A stretch of DNA of 64,000 bases from Alphaproteobacteria bacterium (GCA_015062585.1 SUUJ01000006.1:17471-81470), one strand, 5' to 3'. Positions 26,937 through 36,416 are shown, counted from the first letter of the stretch. Translations and numbers: made by a program. The notes: a model not told the origin generated them from the letters alone.

Positions 26937-28214
26937 ATGAAATTTTCTAAGAATATGTTGGCTGTATCATTGATTGCACTTTGGAGTGCTACTGCTTGTG
27001 CTACCGATAATTTGTCAATTGAACCTCCGAAAGAGTATTTGGAATGGTTGGAAGAGCTTAAGGCTGATATGATAGAAAAGGGAATTTCAAAAAAAACTAT
27101 CAAAAAAGTATATGCGCAAAATTATTACCACGAACCTAAAGCGGTTGTGCATGATAGAAAGCAATTGGAATTTATATTGACATCCGATGAATACATCAAT
27201 CGTGTTGTTAATCAGCTAAGGACCGAACAAGCTCAAGAATATTATGCAAAATTAAAGCCTTTATGGGAAAAAATTGATGAAAAATATGCTCTTCCGGCTG
27301 AATATGTTGTGGCTTTTTGGGGAATTGAAACAAATTTCGGGGCTAATTTCGGCGGACATAATGTAATCGATGCCTTAACTGAAATGAGCTATGACAAAAG
27401 GCGCCCGACATTTTTTAGAAAAGAACTGTATAATGCTTTGAAAATTATTGATGATTATGATATTGATTTTAGGCAAATGCAAGGTTCTTGGGCCGGTGCA
27501 ATGGGACATTTCCAATTTATGCCCTCGACTTTTAATACCTATGCGGTTGATTTTGACGGGGATAAAAAAATCGACATATGGAACAGTTTTGATGATGCGG
27601 CAGCTTCGGCCGCCAACTATTTAACTACAATCGGTTGGAAAAAAGATATTCCTTGGGGAATGAGGGTTATGTTACCTTGGAACTTTGATTATAAATTAAC
27701 CGGAAGACATAAAGATTTGAGTGTTAAAACTTTGAATAAAATCGGGGTCAGAACTATTGACGGTAAGAAAGTTAAGCTTGATCCGGAATTAAAAGTTTCG
27801 ATTATTATCCCTGAGGGAAAAAAAGGTAACGCTTATTTGATTACTGACAATTTTTATAAAATAATGCACTGGAATCGTTCGGAAAACTATGCTTTGGCCG
27901 TCGGAATTTTGGCTGACTATGTCAAAAGCGGTAAAAAATGGCAAAAACTCACTCAAAAAAATGTGCAAAAAGTTAAAACCGATGATGTTTTGAAAATTCA
28001 GTCCTTTATCAATAAATTGGGCTGGTTTAAGCTTGATGAAGACGGACAATTGGGTACAAAAACTCGCGACGCAATCAAGAAAGTGCAAAAAAAAGCAATG
28101 CTTCCGCAAGACGGATATCCCGATTATCAACTGATGCGAAAAATTAACAATTATAATGCCAAAAAAGGCTTTGCAATTCCGGTGCCGGAAAGAAAATTAC
28201 ACAAGGCAAAATAA
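26937..28214 (+). CDS. mltB: Lytic murein transglycosylase, MltB type (GH103) with peptidoglycan-binding domain
   Basis: Cleaves peptidoglycan glycan strands to anhydro ends in the periplasm. The 425-residue product has a signal peptide (about 1-22; ACA is the likely cleavage region, or Cys21 as a lipobox). It then has the GH103 catalytic domain with Glu131 in FWGIETNFG, and QGSWAGAMGHFQFMPST and YAVDFDGDKKIDIWNS segments. A C-terminal peptidoglycan-binding domain spans about residues 345-405 (LKIQSFINKLGWFKLDEDGQLG). It heads a cell-wall cluster with rlpA and dac just downstream. Confidence 0.93.
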   Translation: MKFSKNMLAVSLIALWSATACATDNLSIEPPKEYLEWLEELKADMIEKGISKKTIKKVYAQNYYHEPKAVVHDRKQLEFILTSDEYINRVVNQLRTEQAQEYYAKLKPLWEKIDEKYALPAEYVVAFWGIETNFGANFGGHNVIDALTEMSYDKRRPTFFRKELYNALKIIDDYDIDFRQMQGSWAGAMGHFQFMPSTFNTYAVDFDGDKKIDIWNSFDDAAASAANYLTTIGWKKDIPWGMRVMLPWNFDYKLTGRHKDLSVKTLNKIGVRTIDGKKVKLDPELKVSIIIPEGKKGNAYLITDNFYKIMHWNRSENYALAVGILADYVKSGKKWQKLTQKNVQKVKTDDVLKIQSFINKLGWFKLDEDGQLGTKTRDAIKKVQKKAMLPQDGYPDYQLMRKINNYNAKKGFAIPVPERKLHKAK

Positions 28215-28254
28215 TAGCTTTACGAGTTAGAAAAAAACTTATAGATTGTATGAT

Positions 28255-28270
28255 AATTGTTATAACAATT
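28255..28270. promoter_or_regulatory. Perfect 16-base palindrome upstream of rlpA
   Basis: AATTGTTATAACAATT, 21 bases before the rlpA start. It could be an operator, but in AT-rich sequence a chance palindrome cannot be excluded. Confidence 0.3.
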
Positions 28271-28290
28271 TGACTTGTGAGTTATTTTAA

Positions 28291-29127
28291 ATGTTGGGAA
28301 CTAAATATCTATATTTGGCGAGCGTGTTGCTTTTGGGCGCTTGTGCTTATGGAAGCGTTGATTTGGGCGATGGTAAATACACGCAAGCATCGGCAATTAC
28401 AGGACAAGGCGGAACTTATAAAATCGGAAAACCATATAAAATTATGGGCAAATGGTACTATCCTCAAGAAGATTATGATTATTCCGAGGTTGGTACTGCT
28501 TCGTGGTATGGTAAAGATTTTCACGCAAAACGCACGGCAAATGGCGAAAAATATGATATGTATTCTTTGACTGCGGCGCATAGAACTTTGCCATTGCCTA
28601 CAATTGTTAAGGTTACAAATCTTGAAAACGGTCGTTCGTTGGTGTTGCGCGTAAATGATCGCGGACCATATGCCAAAAACAGAATTATCGATGTTTCAAA
28701 ACGCGCATCTCAGCTTTTGGGATTCTATACACAAGGAACTACAAAAGTCAGAGTCGAAGTTATGGAAAAAGAAAGTAAGGCTCTGAAAGCGGCATTGACA
28801 GGCGAGCCGGTTGAAGATGTGGTTGAAAACGAAAATTTTGATGAGGTGGAAAAAACAGCTCCGGAAATAGTTTCCAAGCCTAAAGAGGTTGTATCCTATC
28901 CTAAGGGAAGTTATTTTGTTCAAGTCGGATCATTTTCTTTAGAAAGCGGTGCTCAGAGTGTTGCTGCTCAATTAGAGGAAGATAGTAATATTTATTTTAC
29001 TGAAGTTAATGGTAAAAACTATTATAGGGTCAGAGTTGGTCCGTATAGTGATGAGCAAAGTGCTTCTATGATGTTAGAAAAGATAAAAAACAGAGGTTTT
29101 TACAACGCAAAAGTTGTGTCAGATTAG
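28291..29127 (+). CDS. rlpA: RlpA septal-ring lytic transglycosylase lipoprotein with SPOR domain
   Basis: Outer-membrane lipoprotein that cleaves denuded glycan strands at the septum. The 278-residue product has a lipobox signal (LLLGAC, Cys at about 17), the double-psi beta-barrel domain (GTASWYGKDFHAKRTANGEKYD to VRVNDRGPYAKNRIIDVS, including the catalytic Asp) and a C-terminal SPOR domain (GSYFVQVGSFS to the end) that binds denuded peptidoglycan. The acidic linker sits between them. mltB is upstream and the DD-carboxypeptidase gene begins 20 bases downstream. Confidence 0.95.
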   Translation: MLGTKYLYLASVLLLGACAYGSVDLGDGKYTQASAITGQGGTYKIGKPYKIMGKWYYPQEDYDYSEVGTASWYGKDFHAKRTANGEKYDMYSLTAAHRTLPLPTIVKVTNLENGRSLVLRVNDRGPYAKNRIIDVSKRASQLLGFYTQGTTKVRVEVMEKESKALKAALTGEPVEDVVENENFDEVEKTAPEIVSKPKEVVSYPKGSYFVQVGSFSLESGAQSVAAQLEEDSNIYFTEVNGKNYYRVRVGPYSDEQSASMMLEKIKNRGFYNAKVVSD

Positions 29128-29146
29128 TGTAAAAAGGTGAAAAAAA

Positions 29147-30292
29147 ATGAAGTTTAGCAAAATATTGTTGGGTGGTTTGAGCGGTTTGGTGTTGATGATG
29201 TCAGCAGATGCTTGGGCTATTGATACTAAAGCAAAAAATATGATTTTGGTTGATTTTGAAACCGGAGAATATATGTATGAAAAGGATATTTCTCAACCAA
29301 TTCCTCCGGCATCAATGAGTAAACTGATGACGGTTTATATGATTTTTGATAAGCTTAGAGATGGTAGCCTTTCGTTGGAAGATACTTTTAGAGTTAGTGA
29401 AAATGCTTGGCGTAAAGGCGGAGCTGCCAGTGGCGGTTCGACAATGTTTTTGGCAATAGGAGATGAGGTTACGATAGATCAGTTGTTAAAAGGTATTATT
29501 ATCCAATCGGGTAATGATGCTTGTATCGTAGCGGCTGAAAATATTGCAGGGGATGAAGATTCATTTGTGGAAATGATGAATATTAAGGCAAGAGAATTGG
29601 GCATGAATAATTCTACTTTTGCCAATGTTACCGGTTTGCCGCATCCTGATCACAGAATGTCAGTAGAAGATTTGGCAATTTTGGCTCGCAAAATTATTGA
29701 AGAATTTCCGCAATTTTATCATTTGTTTTCACAAAAAGAATTTGTTTACAATGGTATAAAACAAGGAAATCGTAATCCGTTATTGTATTCAATGCCATAT
29801 GCCGACGGACTTAAAACAGGACATACTGATGAAGCCGGATTCTGTTTGACGGCTTCGGCTAAAAAGGGAGATCGTCGTATTATCGGTGTTATGACAGGGT
29901 TGAAATCAAACAAAGAACGCTCTGACGAGGCTGATAAAATGATGTCTTGGGCATTTAGAGAATATGATAATTATAAATTAAAACAAAAAGGCGATAAAAT
30001 AGCAGATATACCGGTCTGGTATGGCGAAAGCAAAACTGTTCCGATGGTATTGTCGGAAGATATAATTAAAACTTTGAAAAAAAGCGTTCGTAATGATGTA
30101 AAAATGATTGCCAGCTATGATAAGCCGGTAAAGGCTCCGGTTAATATGGGACAACAACTTGGAATATTAAAAATTGAAGTGCCGGATGTCAAAACTTATG
30201 AAGTTCCTTTGGTTGCCGGTCAAACAATCAATAAAGTTGGCGTTTGGGGCAAAATAAAGGCTAATATAAAATATTTACTGATGGGAGATTAG
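29147..30292 (+). CDS. D-alanyl-D-alanine carboxypeptidase (PBP5/6-like)
   Basis: Low-molecular-mass penicillin-binding protein that trims the terminal D-alanine of peptidoglycan stems. The 381-residue product has a signal peptide (about 1-24) and the three serine-enzyme motifs: SMSK at 56-59 (nucleophile Ser56), SGN at 121-123 and KTG at 223-225. The C-terminal PBP5 beta domain follows, ending in a hydrophobic/amphipathic tail (WGKIKANIKYLLMG) that anchors it to the membrane. It precedes tmk by 6 bases, the usual alphaproteobacterial order. Confidence 0.95.
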   Translation: MKFSKILLGGLSGLVLMMSADAWAIDTKAKNMILVDFETGEYMYEKDISQPIPPASMSKLMTVYMIFDKLRDGSLSLEDTFRVSENAWRKGGAASGGSTMFLAIGDEVTIDQLLKGIIIQSGNDACIVAAENIAGDEDSFVEMMNIKARELGMNNSTFANVTGLPHPDHRMSVEDLAILARKIIEEFPQFYHLFSQKEFVYNGIKQGNRNPLLYSMPYADGLKTGHTDEAGFCLTASAKKGDRRIIGVMTGLKSNKERSDEADKMMSWAFREYDNYKLKQKGDKIADIPVWYGESKTVPMVLSEDIIKTLKKSVRNDVKMIASYDKPVKAPVNMGQQLGILKIEVPDVKTYEVPLVAGQTINKVGVWGKIKANIKYLLMGD

Positions 30293-30298
30293 TAAGAA

Positions 30299-30943
30299 AT
30301 GAATGGTTACTTTATTACTTTTGAGGGTGGTGAAGGAACAGGAAAATCAACCCAAATCAAATTGTTAGAAGAATATCTTAAATCAAAAAATAAAGATATT
30401 GTAACAACAAAAGAGCCGGGAGGTACCGAAGTAGGTCTTGAGATAAGAAAGCTTTTGGTTTGCGGTGATAAAGACAAGTTTGATGCAACGGCAGAAGCTT
30501 TGTTATATTTTGCCGATAGGCATATTCATCTTACAAAAAAAATATGGCCGGCAATGCAACAAGGAAGTATTGTATTGTCTGACAGATTTGCTGATTCTAC
30601 TTTTGCCTATCAATATTTTGGATATAATAAACGCCTTTCAAAAGAAGTATTACAGCAACTTTATCAAATTGCTGTCGGTGATTTTAAGCCGAATTTGACA
30701 ATAATCTTAGATATTGACCCTAAAATCGGTTTAGAGCGCTCTTTTAATAAGGCAAAAAATATGGATGTTAAAGAGCTTAGATTTGAAGGCAGAGAGTTTG
30801 AATTTCATCAAAATTTGCGCAAAGGTTTTTTAGAAATTGCCAAAGAAGAGCCTGAACGCTGTGTTGTGCTTAATGCCGATAAATCGATTGAAGAATTGCA
30901 TAAAGATATTGTTGCTGTTGTTAGTCAAAGATTGGGATTGTAA
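30299..30943 (+). CDS. tmk: Thymidylate kinase
   Basis: Phosphorylates dTMP to dTDP. The 214-residue product has the P-loop GGEGTGKST at residues 10-18, the DR(Y/F) equivalent SDRFADSTFAYQ and a lid region near residue 150. Its stop overlaps the holB start by one base (TAATG), so the two are translationally coupled. It lies in dac-tmk-holB-tatD-MBL. Confidence 0.95.
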   Translation: MNGYFITFEGGEGTGKSTQIKLLEEYLKSKNKDIVTTKEPGGTEVGLEIRKLLVCGDKDKFDATAEALLYFADRHIHLTKKIWPAMQQGSIVLSDRFADSTFAYQYFGYNKRLSKEVLQQLYQIAVGDFKPNLTIILDIDPKIGLERSFNKAKNMDVKELRFEGREFEFHQNLRKGFLEIAKEEPERCVVLNADKSIEELHKDIVAVVSQRLGL

Positions 30944-31995
30944 TGGAAGAAAAAACATCTTTTGAGCCAAAGGATAATAATTACCTTGTCGGATTTGAAG
31001 AATCTGAGAAGATGTTTTTAGAGGCGTGGAAAAACAAGTCATTACACCAATCATGGCTTATATCAGGTATTAAAGGTATCGGAAAAACAACCTTCGCTTA
31101 TAAATTAGCTCGTTTTTTGCTTAGTGATGATGCTGAAAAAAAAGAAGATTTGTCATCGTTAGACATTTCGCCGGATTGTAATACATTTCGTCAGATTGCC
31201 AAAGGGTCACATCCGGAGTTTAAGTTGATTGAACGAGGATATTTGAAGACTGAACGCCAAAAAATCGTCAAAGCAATAAAAGACGGTAATTATATGAGCG
31301 ATGAGGAATTAGCATCTTTGAAAAAATCGAATGTCATTTCGGTAGATGATGTCAGAACAATAAATGAGTTTTTATCTAAAAAATCGGCTGACGGAAAGTG
31401 GCGCGTGGTATTGATTGACAGTGTTGATGAGATGAACTCGTCTTCGGCTAATGCAATATTAAAAATTTTGGAAGAACCACCGCACAAGTCGTTGATTTTG
31501 TTAATTTCTCATAATCCGGCATTGTTGTTGCCGACAATAAAATCTCGTTGTAATAAATTGCATATTGCACCGCTAAAAGAAAATCAAGTAGCAAGTTTGT
31601 TAAGGCGTTATCGTGCTAATTTGAGTGAAGATGTGATTAAGAAAATTGCTTCGATTTCGGGCGGAAGTATCGGTAAAGCAATATCTTATGTCGATGGCGG
31701 AGCTTTGGCAATATATGATGAAATATATGCTTTGGCTACTTCAGGAAAAAATTTTAAGACTGCCGATATGTTGAACTTTTGTAATAATGCCGTAGCAGAT
31801 GATGAAAATTATCGTTTGGTCAAGGAACTTATTTTGAAGTTTTTGTCCGAGCAGGTAAGAGCTTTGAATAAAGTTGAGGAAACAACAGATGTGTATGAAA
31901 AGGCCGTAAAAACTTTTAAGGAAACCGAAGGTCTTAATTTGGATAGAAAACAAGCAATAATGACTATTATGGTTGCAATATGCAGGATTTATTAA
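30943..31995 (+). CDS. holB: DNA polymerase III delta' subunit
   Basis: Clamp-loader subunit of the replicative polymerase. The 350-residue AAA+ protein has WLISGIKGIGKTTFAYKLAR (P-loop at about residue 45), VVLIDSVDEMNSSSANAILKILEEPPHKSLILLISHNP, the sensor-1 region, and KSRCNKL, typical of delta'. It lacks the four zinc cysteines of DnaX. Coupled to tmk upstream and next to tatD downstream. Confidence 0.92.
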   Translation: MEEKTSFEPKDNNYLVGFEESEKMFLEAWKNKSLHQSWLISGIKGIGKTTFAYKLARFLLSDDAEKKEDLSSLDISPDCNTFRQIAKGSHPEFKLIERGYLKTERQKIVKAIKDGNYMSDEELASLKKSNVISVDDVRTINEFLSKKSADGKWRVVLIDSVDEMNSSSANAILKILEEPPHKSLILLISHNPALLLPTIKSRCNKLHIAPLKENQVASLLRRYRANLSEDVIKKIASISGGSIGKAISYVDGGALAIYDEIYALATSGKNFKTADMLNFCNNAVADDENYRLVKELILKFLSEQVRALNKVEETTDVYEKAVKTFKETEGLNLDRKQAIMTIMVAICRIY

Positions 31996-31996
31996 G

Positions 31997-32755
31997 ATGT
32001 TGGTCGATAGTCATTGTCATTTGGAATATAACGATAATCTGAAGAATATAATTGAAACGGCGCATAAAGCCGGGGTGGATTATATATTGGATGCCGGTAG
32101 CGGATTGAATGGTTTAAATGAGCACTTAAAAATATGTCAGGAGTTTGATAGTGTGTATACAGCCGCGGGAGCTCATCCGCACGAGGCAAAAGAATATCAA
32201 AATATTACGGTTGATGATATTGTAAAAGCGGCCGATAATGACAAGGTTATTGCCATAGGTGAGGCGGGTTTAGACTATTTTTATGATTTTGCCCCGAGAG
32301 AATTGCAAATTGAGTTGTTTGAGAAAAATATCAAGGCTTCGCAAATTACCGGAAAACCGCTGATTATACACAATCGAGAATCTGATGAGGATATGATAAG
32401 ATTGCTGAAAAATGCTTATGATGAAAAAGAATTTAAGGCGGTAGTGCATTGTTATTCTTCGAGTTGGGCTTTGGCAAAAGAGGCTTTGAATATGGGGTTT
32501 TATATTTCGGCTTCGGGAATTATTACATTTGGCAAATCGGAAGAAATCAGAGATAATTTTGCTAAAATTCCTTTGGATAGGTTGTTGGTGGAAACAGATG
32601 CTCCGTATTTGGCTCCGGTACCTAAAAGAGGAAAGGTTAATGAACCGGCAAATGTGGTGTTTACGGCGCAAAAATTGGCCGAAATTAAAAATATAGATTT
32701 TGAAAAATTGGCTGAAATTACAACAAAAAATTTTAAGAGGTTGTTTAAGATATGA
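31997..32755 (+). CDS. tatD: TatD-family metal-dependent DNase/hydrolase
   Basis: Amidohydrolase-superfamily enzyme with 3'-5' exonuclease activity in characterised members. The 252-residue product has HCH at residues 6-8 (DSHCHL), IAIGEAGLDYFYDFAPRELQ, PLIIHNRESDED, HCYSS and LLVETDAPYLAP, which supply the metal ligands. The start is set at the ATG at 31997, one base after the holB stop; the longer frame from 31973 overlaps holB. The next gene overlaps its stop by 4 bases. Confidence 0.94.
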   Translation: MLVDSHCHLEYNDNLKNIIETAHKAGVDYILDAGSGLNGLNEHLKICQEFDSVYTAAGAHPHEAKEYQNITVDDIVKAADNDKVIAIGEAGLDYFYDFAPRELQIELFEKNIKASQITGKPLIIHNRESDEDMIRLLKNAYDEKEFKAVVHCYSSSWALAKEALNMGFYISASGIITFGKSEEIRDNFAKIPLDRLLVETDAPYLAPVPKRGKVNEPANVVFTAQKLAEIKNIDFEKLAEITTKNFKRLFKI

Positions 32756-33543
32756 CAAAAGTTGTTTTTTTAGGTTCCGGAGCTGCTCCGGGAGTTCCTA
32801 CCGTCAGTTGCGGATGGGGTAATTGTGATCCTAATAATCCGAAAAATGTCAGAACCAGAACTACGACTTATTATGAGATAAACGGGGTTAAAATTTTGGT
32901 TGATACTTCGCCGGATTTGCGACAACAATTGCTTAACAGTAAAATCTATGATGTTGATTGCGTGTTATATACGCACGCTCATTTTGACCATATTTCTGGT
33001 ATTGATGATTTGCGAGAAATAAATCGTCGAACTTGTAAGCCCATGCCGATATTCTCAATAAAGAAAACTATTGCTGAACTTAAAAGACGATACGGATATA
33101 TGGTAATTAAAGATAATGAGCCAAAATTTTATATTTCTAAAGGTGGCTTAGTTCCAAAGAAAATAAAAGCTAATCACGGATTTTATTTTAAGGGAATTAA
33201 AATTATGCCTTTGAAGTTGTTGGGACATAATATGGAAAGTTGCGGTTATATTATCAATGATGAAATTGTGCATTTGGGTGATTTTAAGGCATTGGCTTAT
33301 TCGGCAATCGAACGAATTAAAGAAATTGACAAGAAATTAAAGTTGATGGTTATTCCTTTGACTATGCCAACTCCTCATGAACACCATGTAGGATTGGAAG
33401 AGGCTATGAATTATGCTGAAATGTTTGATGTCGAAAGGGTCGTGTTCAATCATATGGCAATAGAATGTGATTATAATGCAATAAATGAAAGTACACCGGA
33501 TTATGTTACACCGGCGTATGATGATATGAGATTGGAGTGGTAG
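32752..33543 (+). CDS. Metallo-beta-lactamase-fold hydrolase, PhnP-like
   Basis: A 263-residue phosphodiesterase-like hydrolase. The two-metal motif THAHFDH (His75, His77, Asp79, His80) is present, and further ligands are likely in LLGHNMESCGY, HLGDFKAL and FNHMAIEC. An N-terminal CGWGNC resembles the structural zinc site of PhnP cyclic phosphodiesterases. This family follows tatD in many alphaproteobacteria, where its physiological substrate is not established. Overlaps tatD by 4 bases (ATGA). Confidence 0.9.
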   Translation: MTKVVFLGSGAAPGVPTVSCGWGNCDPNNPKNVRTRTTTYYEINGVKILVDTSPDLRQQLLNSKIYDVDCVLYTHAHFDHISGIDDLREINRRTCKPMPIFSIKKTIAELKRRYGYMVIKDNEPKFYISKGGLVPKKIKANHGFYFKGIKIMPLKLLGHNMESCGYIINDEIVHLGDFKALAYSAIERIKEIDKKLKLMVIPLTMPTPHEHHVGLEEAMNYAEMFDVERVVFNHMAIECDYNAINESTPDYVTPAYDDMRLEW

Positions 33544-33547
33544 AAAA

Positions 33548-34402
33548 ATGCTTTGTATATATCATTTGGCTGATCATGACGGAAAAGGCTCGGCGGCGAT
33601 TGTGGGCAGAAAGTTTAAGGGGGTTGAGTTTTTCGGACTTAATCACGATATGGATGTGCCTTTAGAAGAGATAAAAAAGCACGATAAAATTATAATATGT
33701 GATATATCGTTGCCGATGGATCTGATGTTTGAGCTTAATGAAACTAAGGATTTAACTTGGATTGATCATCATGCTTCAATGATTGAAGAGTACGAAAAGA
33801 AAATTGCCTCAGGTGCTAAAGAAATCAAGGGTATAAGGCGTAACGGAACGGCTGCGATTATGCTGACTTGGGAATATTTCTTTCCTGATGAAGAAGTGCC
33901 TGAAGGAGTTAAATTGTTGGGGTTGAACGATATTTTTGACTTGCGAGATTATAGGGTAAGACCGTTTGAATATGCTTTTCAGGCAATGGGGGTTAATAAG
34001 CCCAATGATCAAAATTGGAAAGATTTATTATCATCAAAATTGGATATAAACGAGATGGTGTCTAATGGTATGGCAATTTTGTCTTATATCAAAAATCGTA
34101 ACCACCGCTTGTGTAAAGCTATGTCATTTGATAGCGAATATATGGGATATAAATGTATTTGCGCTAATATGCCACAGGGGTATTCCGAGTTTTATGACGG
34201 AGTTAAAAATATTAAAGAATACGATTTTATGTGCAACTTTTTTATGAATGGCAAAAATACTTGGAATTTGTCTTTTTATACGGCAAAAGATGATGTCGAT
34301 GTCTCGAAAATAGCCTCATCATTCGGAGGAGGCGGGCATAAAAAGGCTGCCGGAGCTTCGGGATTGAAAAAATTGCCCGAGTTTTTGGAAAAAAGATTTT
34401 GA
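33548..34402 (+). CDS. DHH-DHHA1 family phosphoesterase (NrnB-like)
   Basis: A 284-residue phosphoesterase, probably hydrolysing small nucleic-acid or nucleotide diesters. Motifs are HLADHDGKGSA (DHD), Asp52 in IICDIS, DHH at 73-75, and the DHHA1 signature GGGGHKKAAG near residue 262. It resembles oligoribonuclease-type NrnB proteins more than RecJ because it lacks extra domains. It begins 5 bases after the MBL gene, so it is the last gene of the long replication/cell-wall operon, which closes with a terminator. Confidence 0.88.
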   Translation: MLCIYHLADHDGKGSAAIVGRKFKGVEFFGLNHDMDVPLEEIKKHDKIIICDISLPMDLMFELNETKDLTWIDHHASMIEEYEKKIASGAKEIKGIRRNGTAAIMLTWEYFFPDEEVPEGVKLLGLNDIFDLRDYRVRPFEYAFQAMGVNKPNDQNWKDLLSSKLDINEMVSNGMAILSYIKNRNHRLCKAMSFDSEYMGYKCICANMPQGYSEFYDGVKNIKEYDFMCNFFMNGKNTWNLSFYTAKDDVDVSKIASSFGGGGHKKAAGASGLKKLPEFLEKRF

Positions 34403-34410
34403 GTAAATGA

Positions 34411-34440
34411 AAAGCCTAACTCTGATGAGTCAGGCTTTTC
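34411..34440. terminator. Terminator between the DHH gene and adk
   Basis: Stem AAAGCCTAACTC / GAGTCAGGCTTT with one mismatch and a TGAT loop, flanked by A and T runs; serves the two converging genes. Confidence 0.82.
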
Positions 34441-34460
34441 TAGTTTGTAGGAAGAATTGT

Positions 34461-35108
34461 TTAGAAAAAAAGCTGGACGATTTGTTTTGCAGCATCTTTT
34501 GCTTCGATAGAACCATCTATCCGTAGAGTCGCTCCTAGCTGATCCATAAGCGGCCACAGAGGAGCAGTGTTCTCTTGATATTCGCGAAGACGATCTTCAA
34601 TAACAGCGTCATCTTTGCGAACAATCGATTCACCACCACATGCAGGACACTTTCCATCTTCTACAGAATGTGTTCTACCACAATTCTTGCAGATACGACG
34701 ATTTTTTACTCGGCGTAGGATCAGTTCTACATCGGTATCGCGGAAAACAGTCAGATACTGTAACTTTTTGCCTTCGAGCTGTTTCTTGAGAAACTCCAGC
34801 TGATGTAAGTTTCTTGGATAACCATCCAAGATTTTTACTTTAGCGTCAGCCAGCAAAGCATTAGCAACCAATTGATCGACGATTTGGTCAGGAACCAACT
34901 TTCCGCTTTCAACAATTCTTTTAATTTGGAGACCAACTTCCGTTTTAAGTTCTATCTCCTTCCGAATAAGTTCCCCGGTAGAAATGTAGAGAATTTCTTC
35001 ATTGGGAACTATTCCCTGTTCAATAAGTGTGGCACGGGTAGCCTCACCTAAGTAGCCTTTGCCACATCCTGGAGCTCCGTGGAGCCCTAATACGTAATAA
35101 CCGTTCAT
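34461..35108 (-). CDS. adk: Adenylate kinase with zinc-binding lid
   Basis: Interconverts ATP + AMP and two ADP. The 215-residue product has P-loop GAPGCGKG at 11-18 (the family norm is GAPGAGKG), DGYPRN at 95-100, and a long LID with four cysteines (140, 143, 154, 157) that bind zinc, a type seen in Gram-positive and some Gram-negative enzymes. Its DNA is visibly richer in G+C than neighbours (31 and 27 of 60 on two lines counted by hand; 17 of 60 on a neighbour line), and it lacks a Shine-Dalgarno sequence, having only an A/T leader. It may be an acquired extra copy, because alphaproteobacteria usually keep adk among ribosomal protein genes. Confidence 0.92.
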   Translation of the reverse strand: MNGYYVLGLHGAPGCGKGYLGEATRATLIEQGIVPNEEILYISTGELIRKEIELKTEVGLQIKRIVESGKLVPDQIVDQLVANALLADAKVKILDGYPRNLHQLEFLKKQLEGKKLQYLTVFRDTDVELILRRVKNRRICKNCGRTHSVEDGKCPACGGESIVRKDDAVIEDRLREYQENTAPLWPLMDQLGATLRIDGSIEAKDAAKQIVQLFF

Positions 35109-35137
35109 AATTGAAAAAATTTATAAATTTCAGGATG

Positions 35138-35166
35138 TTTATAGTAAATTTTGGCGATTTTGTCAA
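35138..35166 (-). promoter_or_regulatory. Sigma-70 promoter for adk
   Basis: On the minus strand, TTGACA (35166-35161) and TATAAA (35143-35138) are 17 bases apart, 30 bases upstream of the adk start codon. This is close to ideal. Confidence 0.75.
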
Positions 35167-35201
35167 TAATAAAGATAAAATATATTTTTTTATGTCGATT
35201 G

Positions 35202-35229
35202 TTGACAAAAAAAATAATAGGTTATATGT
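35202..35229 (+). promoter_or_regulatory. Candidate promoter for the gene at 35421
   Basis: TTGACA and TATGTT separated by 16 bases. It lies about 190 bases upstream of the start codon, so the leader would be long. Confidence 0.4.
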
Positions 35230-35420
35230 TTGACTCGGTTATTTACAATATAGATATTATTAGGTTGAAAAAGATTTCATTGAATTTTGGGTTAATTGCT
35301 TAAAATTTCGATAAAATGTGTTGGCTTGATAATGGAGTATTGAGACAAATAGCTTTTGTCTTGCTGTTTTGTGACAGGGTGTTTCTCAAGACAAAAAATT
35401 ATTAATGCTTTTATCGGAAC

Positions 35421-36416
35421 ATGAAAGCAACTAAAATCATCTTTTTTATGAAAGGTATCTGGAATTATTGTTGGTATCTAGTGGTTTTTAATCCACTGGT
35501 GTTTCCGCTCTTAACTTTGTTTGCTGCGGAAAAGATGTTTAAGTTCGCTAACAGGTGCTTGCATCTTGGCGGTTACGAAAACGACATGATGTGGTCTTTT
35601 GTCAGATGGTATGGTAAACGCTGTCACGGAAAAAGATCGTACTGGTTTCATTTTGCAACAAAACTGAAGTATTCAAGTAACAAAAACATTGAATGCGAGG
35701 ACTATGTGATAGAAAGGTTTGTTGTAACTAACACTAAGTCGGAAAAAGATTTTGAGGAACTTTACGATCATGAAAACATTTCTAATTACACTAAGAGTCG
35801 TTATATTTGGTGTAATAAAATATTATCTCCGGCTTTTAGGCTAATGATGATTAAGAAAGGTTATACACCGAGTTTGACAGATTTTGCTTATGTGTTAGAG
35901 ACAAATCAGATTGAAGTTGTGCATTATATTGCAAGACAAACACTTTCAGATCAATTTGTTGTTGAGTTTTGGGAGTATGCTCAAGTAAATGATAATCGAG
36001 AAATTCTTTTGGAATTTATAGATTATGTTTTGAGAGAAGGTTTGACACCTCGCGGAACATCGTTTGTTATGCAATCACAACAATCGGTTTCTCAGACAGC
36101 CGTAAGAAAAGCTTTGGAAGTAAATTTTGAAGTTGCCTTCGTAAAAAGAAGCAGACCTAATGAGGTATTTAGAGAAAGTCTCATCAAAGGGAAAAAATTC
36201 TATTATGAAGCGGAATGTGTACTGACACCGGATTTGTATCGCATTTTTAAGCAATGTAATTACAAACTTTCAGAGAGAGCAGTAATGTATCATTTGGATA
36301 AAAAAGGTGATATGGCAAGAATAATTCTTAACGAAAATCGAGAATTTTCTATAGATGCTTTGAAAATGATTATGGCATCTAAAACATTGAAATCTTGGTA
36401 TCGAACCAGAATCTGA
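35421..36416 (+). CDS. Unknown 331-residue protein with N-terminal hydrophobic segment
   Basis: Not recognised. A hydrophobic stretch at about residues 15-36 (CWYLVVFNPLVFPLLTLFAA) could anchor it; the rest is helical, basic and aromatic-rich with cysteines scattered. The region from about residue 140 has repeated short helices reminiscent of ankyrin or other solenoid repeats (YTPSLTDFAYVLETNQIEVV), but I cannot confirm it. There is no Shine-Dalgarno sequence before the ATG. It has its own terminator. It may be lineage-specific. Confidence 0.7.
   Translation: MKATKIIFFMKGIWNYCWYLVVFNPLVFPLLTLFAAEKMFKFANRCLHLGGYENDMMWSFVRWYGKRCHGKRSYWFHFATKLKYSSNKNIECEDYVIERFVVTNTKSEKDFEELYDHENISNYTKSRYIWCNKILSPAFRLMMIKKGYTPSLTDFAYVLETNQIEVVHYIARQTLSDQFVVEFWEYAQVNDNREILLEFIDYVLREGLTPRGTSFVMQSQQSVSQTAVRKALEVNFEVAFVKRSRPNEVFRESLIKGKKFYYEAECVLTPDLYRIFKQCNYKLSERAVMYHLDKKGDMARIILNENREFSIDALKMIMASKTLKSWYRTRI

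Larger units (their letters stand above)
35109..35420. other. Divergent intergenic region between adk and the unknown gene at 35421
   Basis: This 312-base stretch has no gene. It holds the adk promoter (minus strand) and a plus-strand candidate promoter at 35202-35229. The rest is AT-rich with no long repeats or clear stem-loops. Confidence 0.7.
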
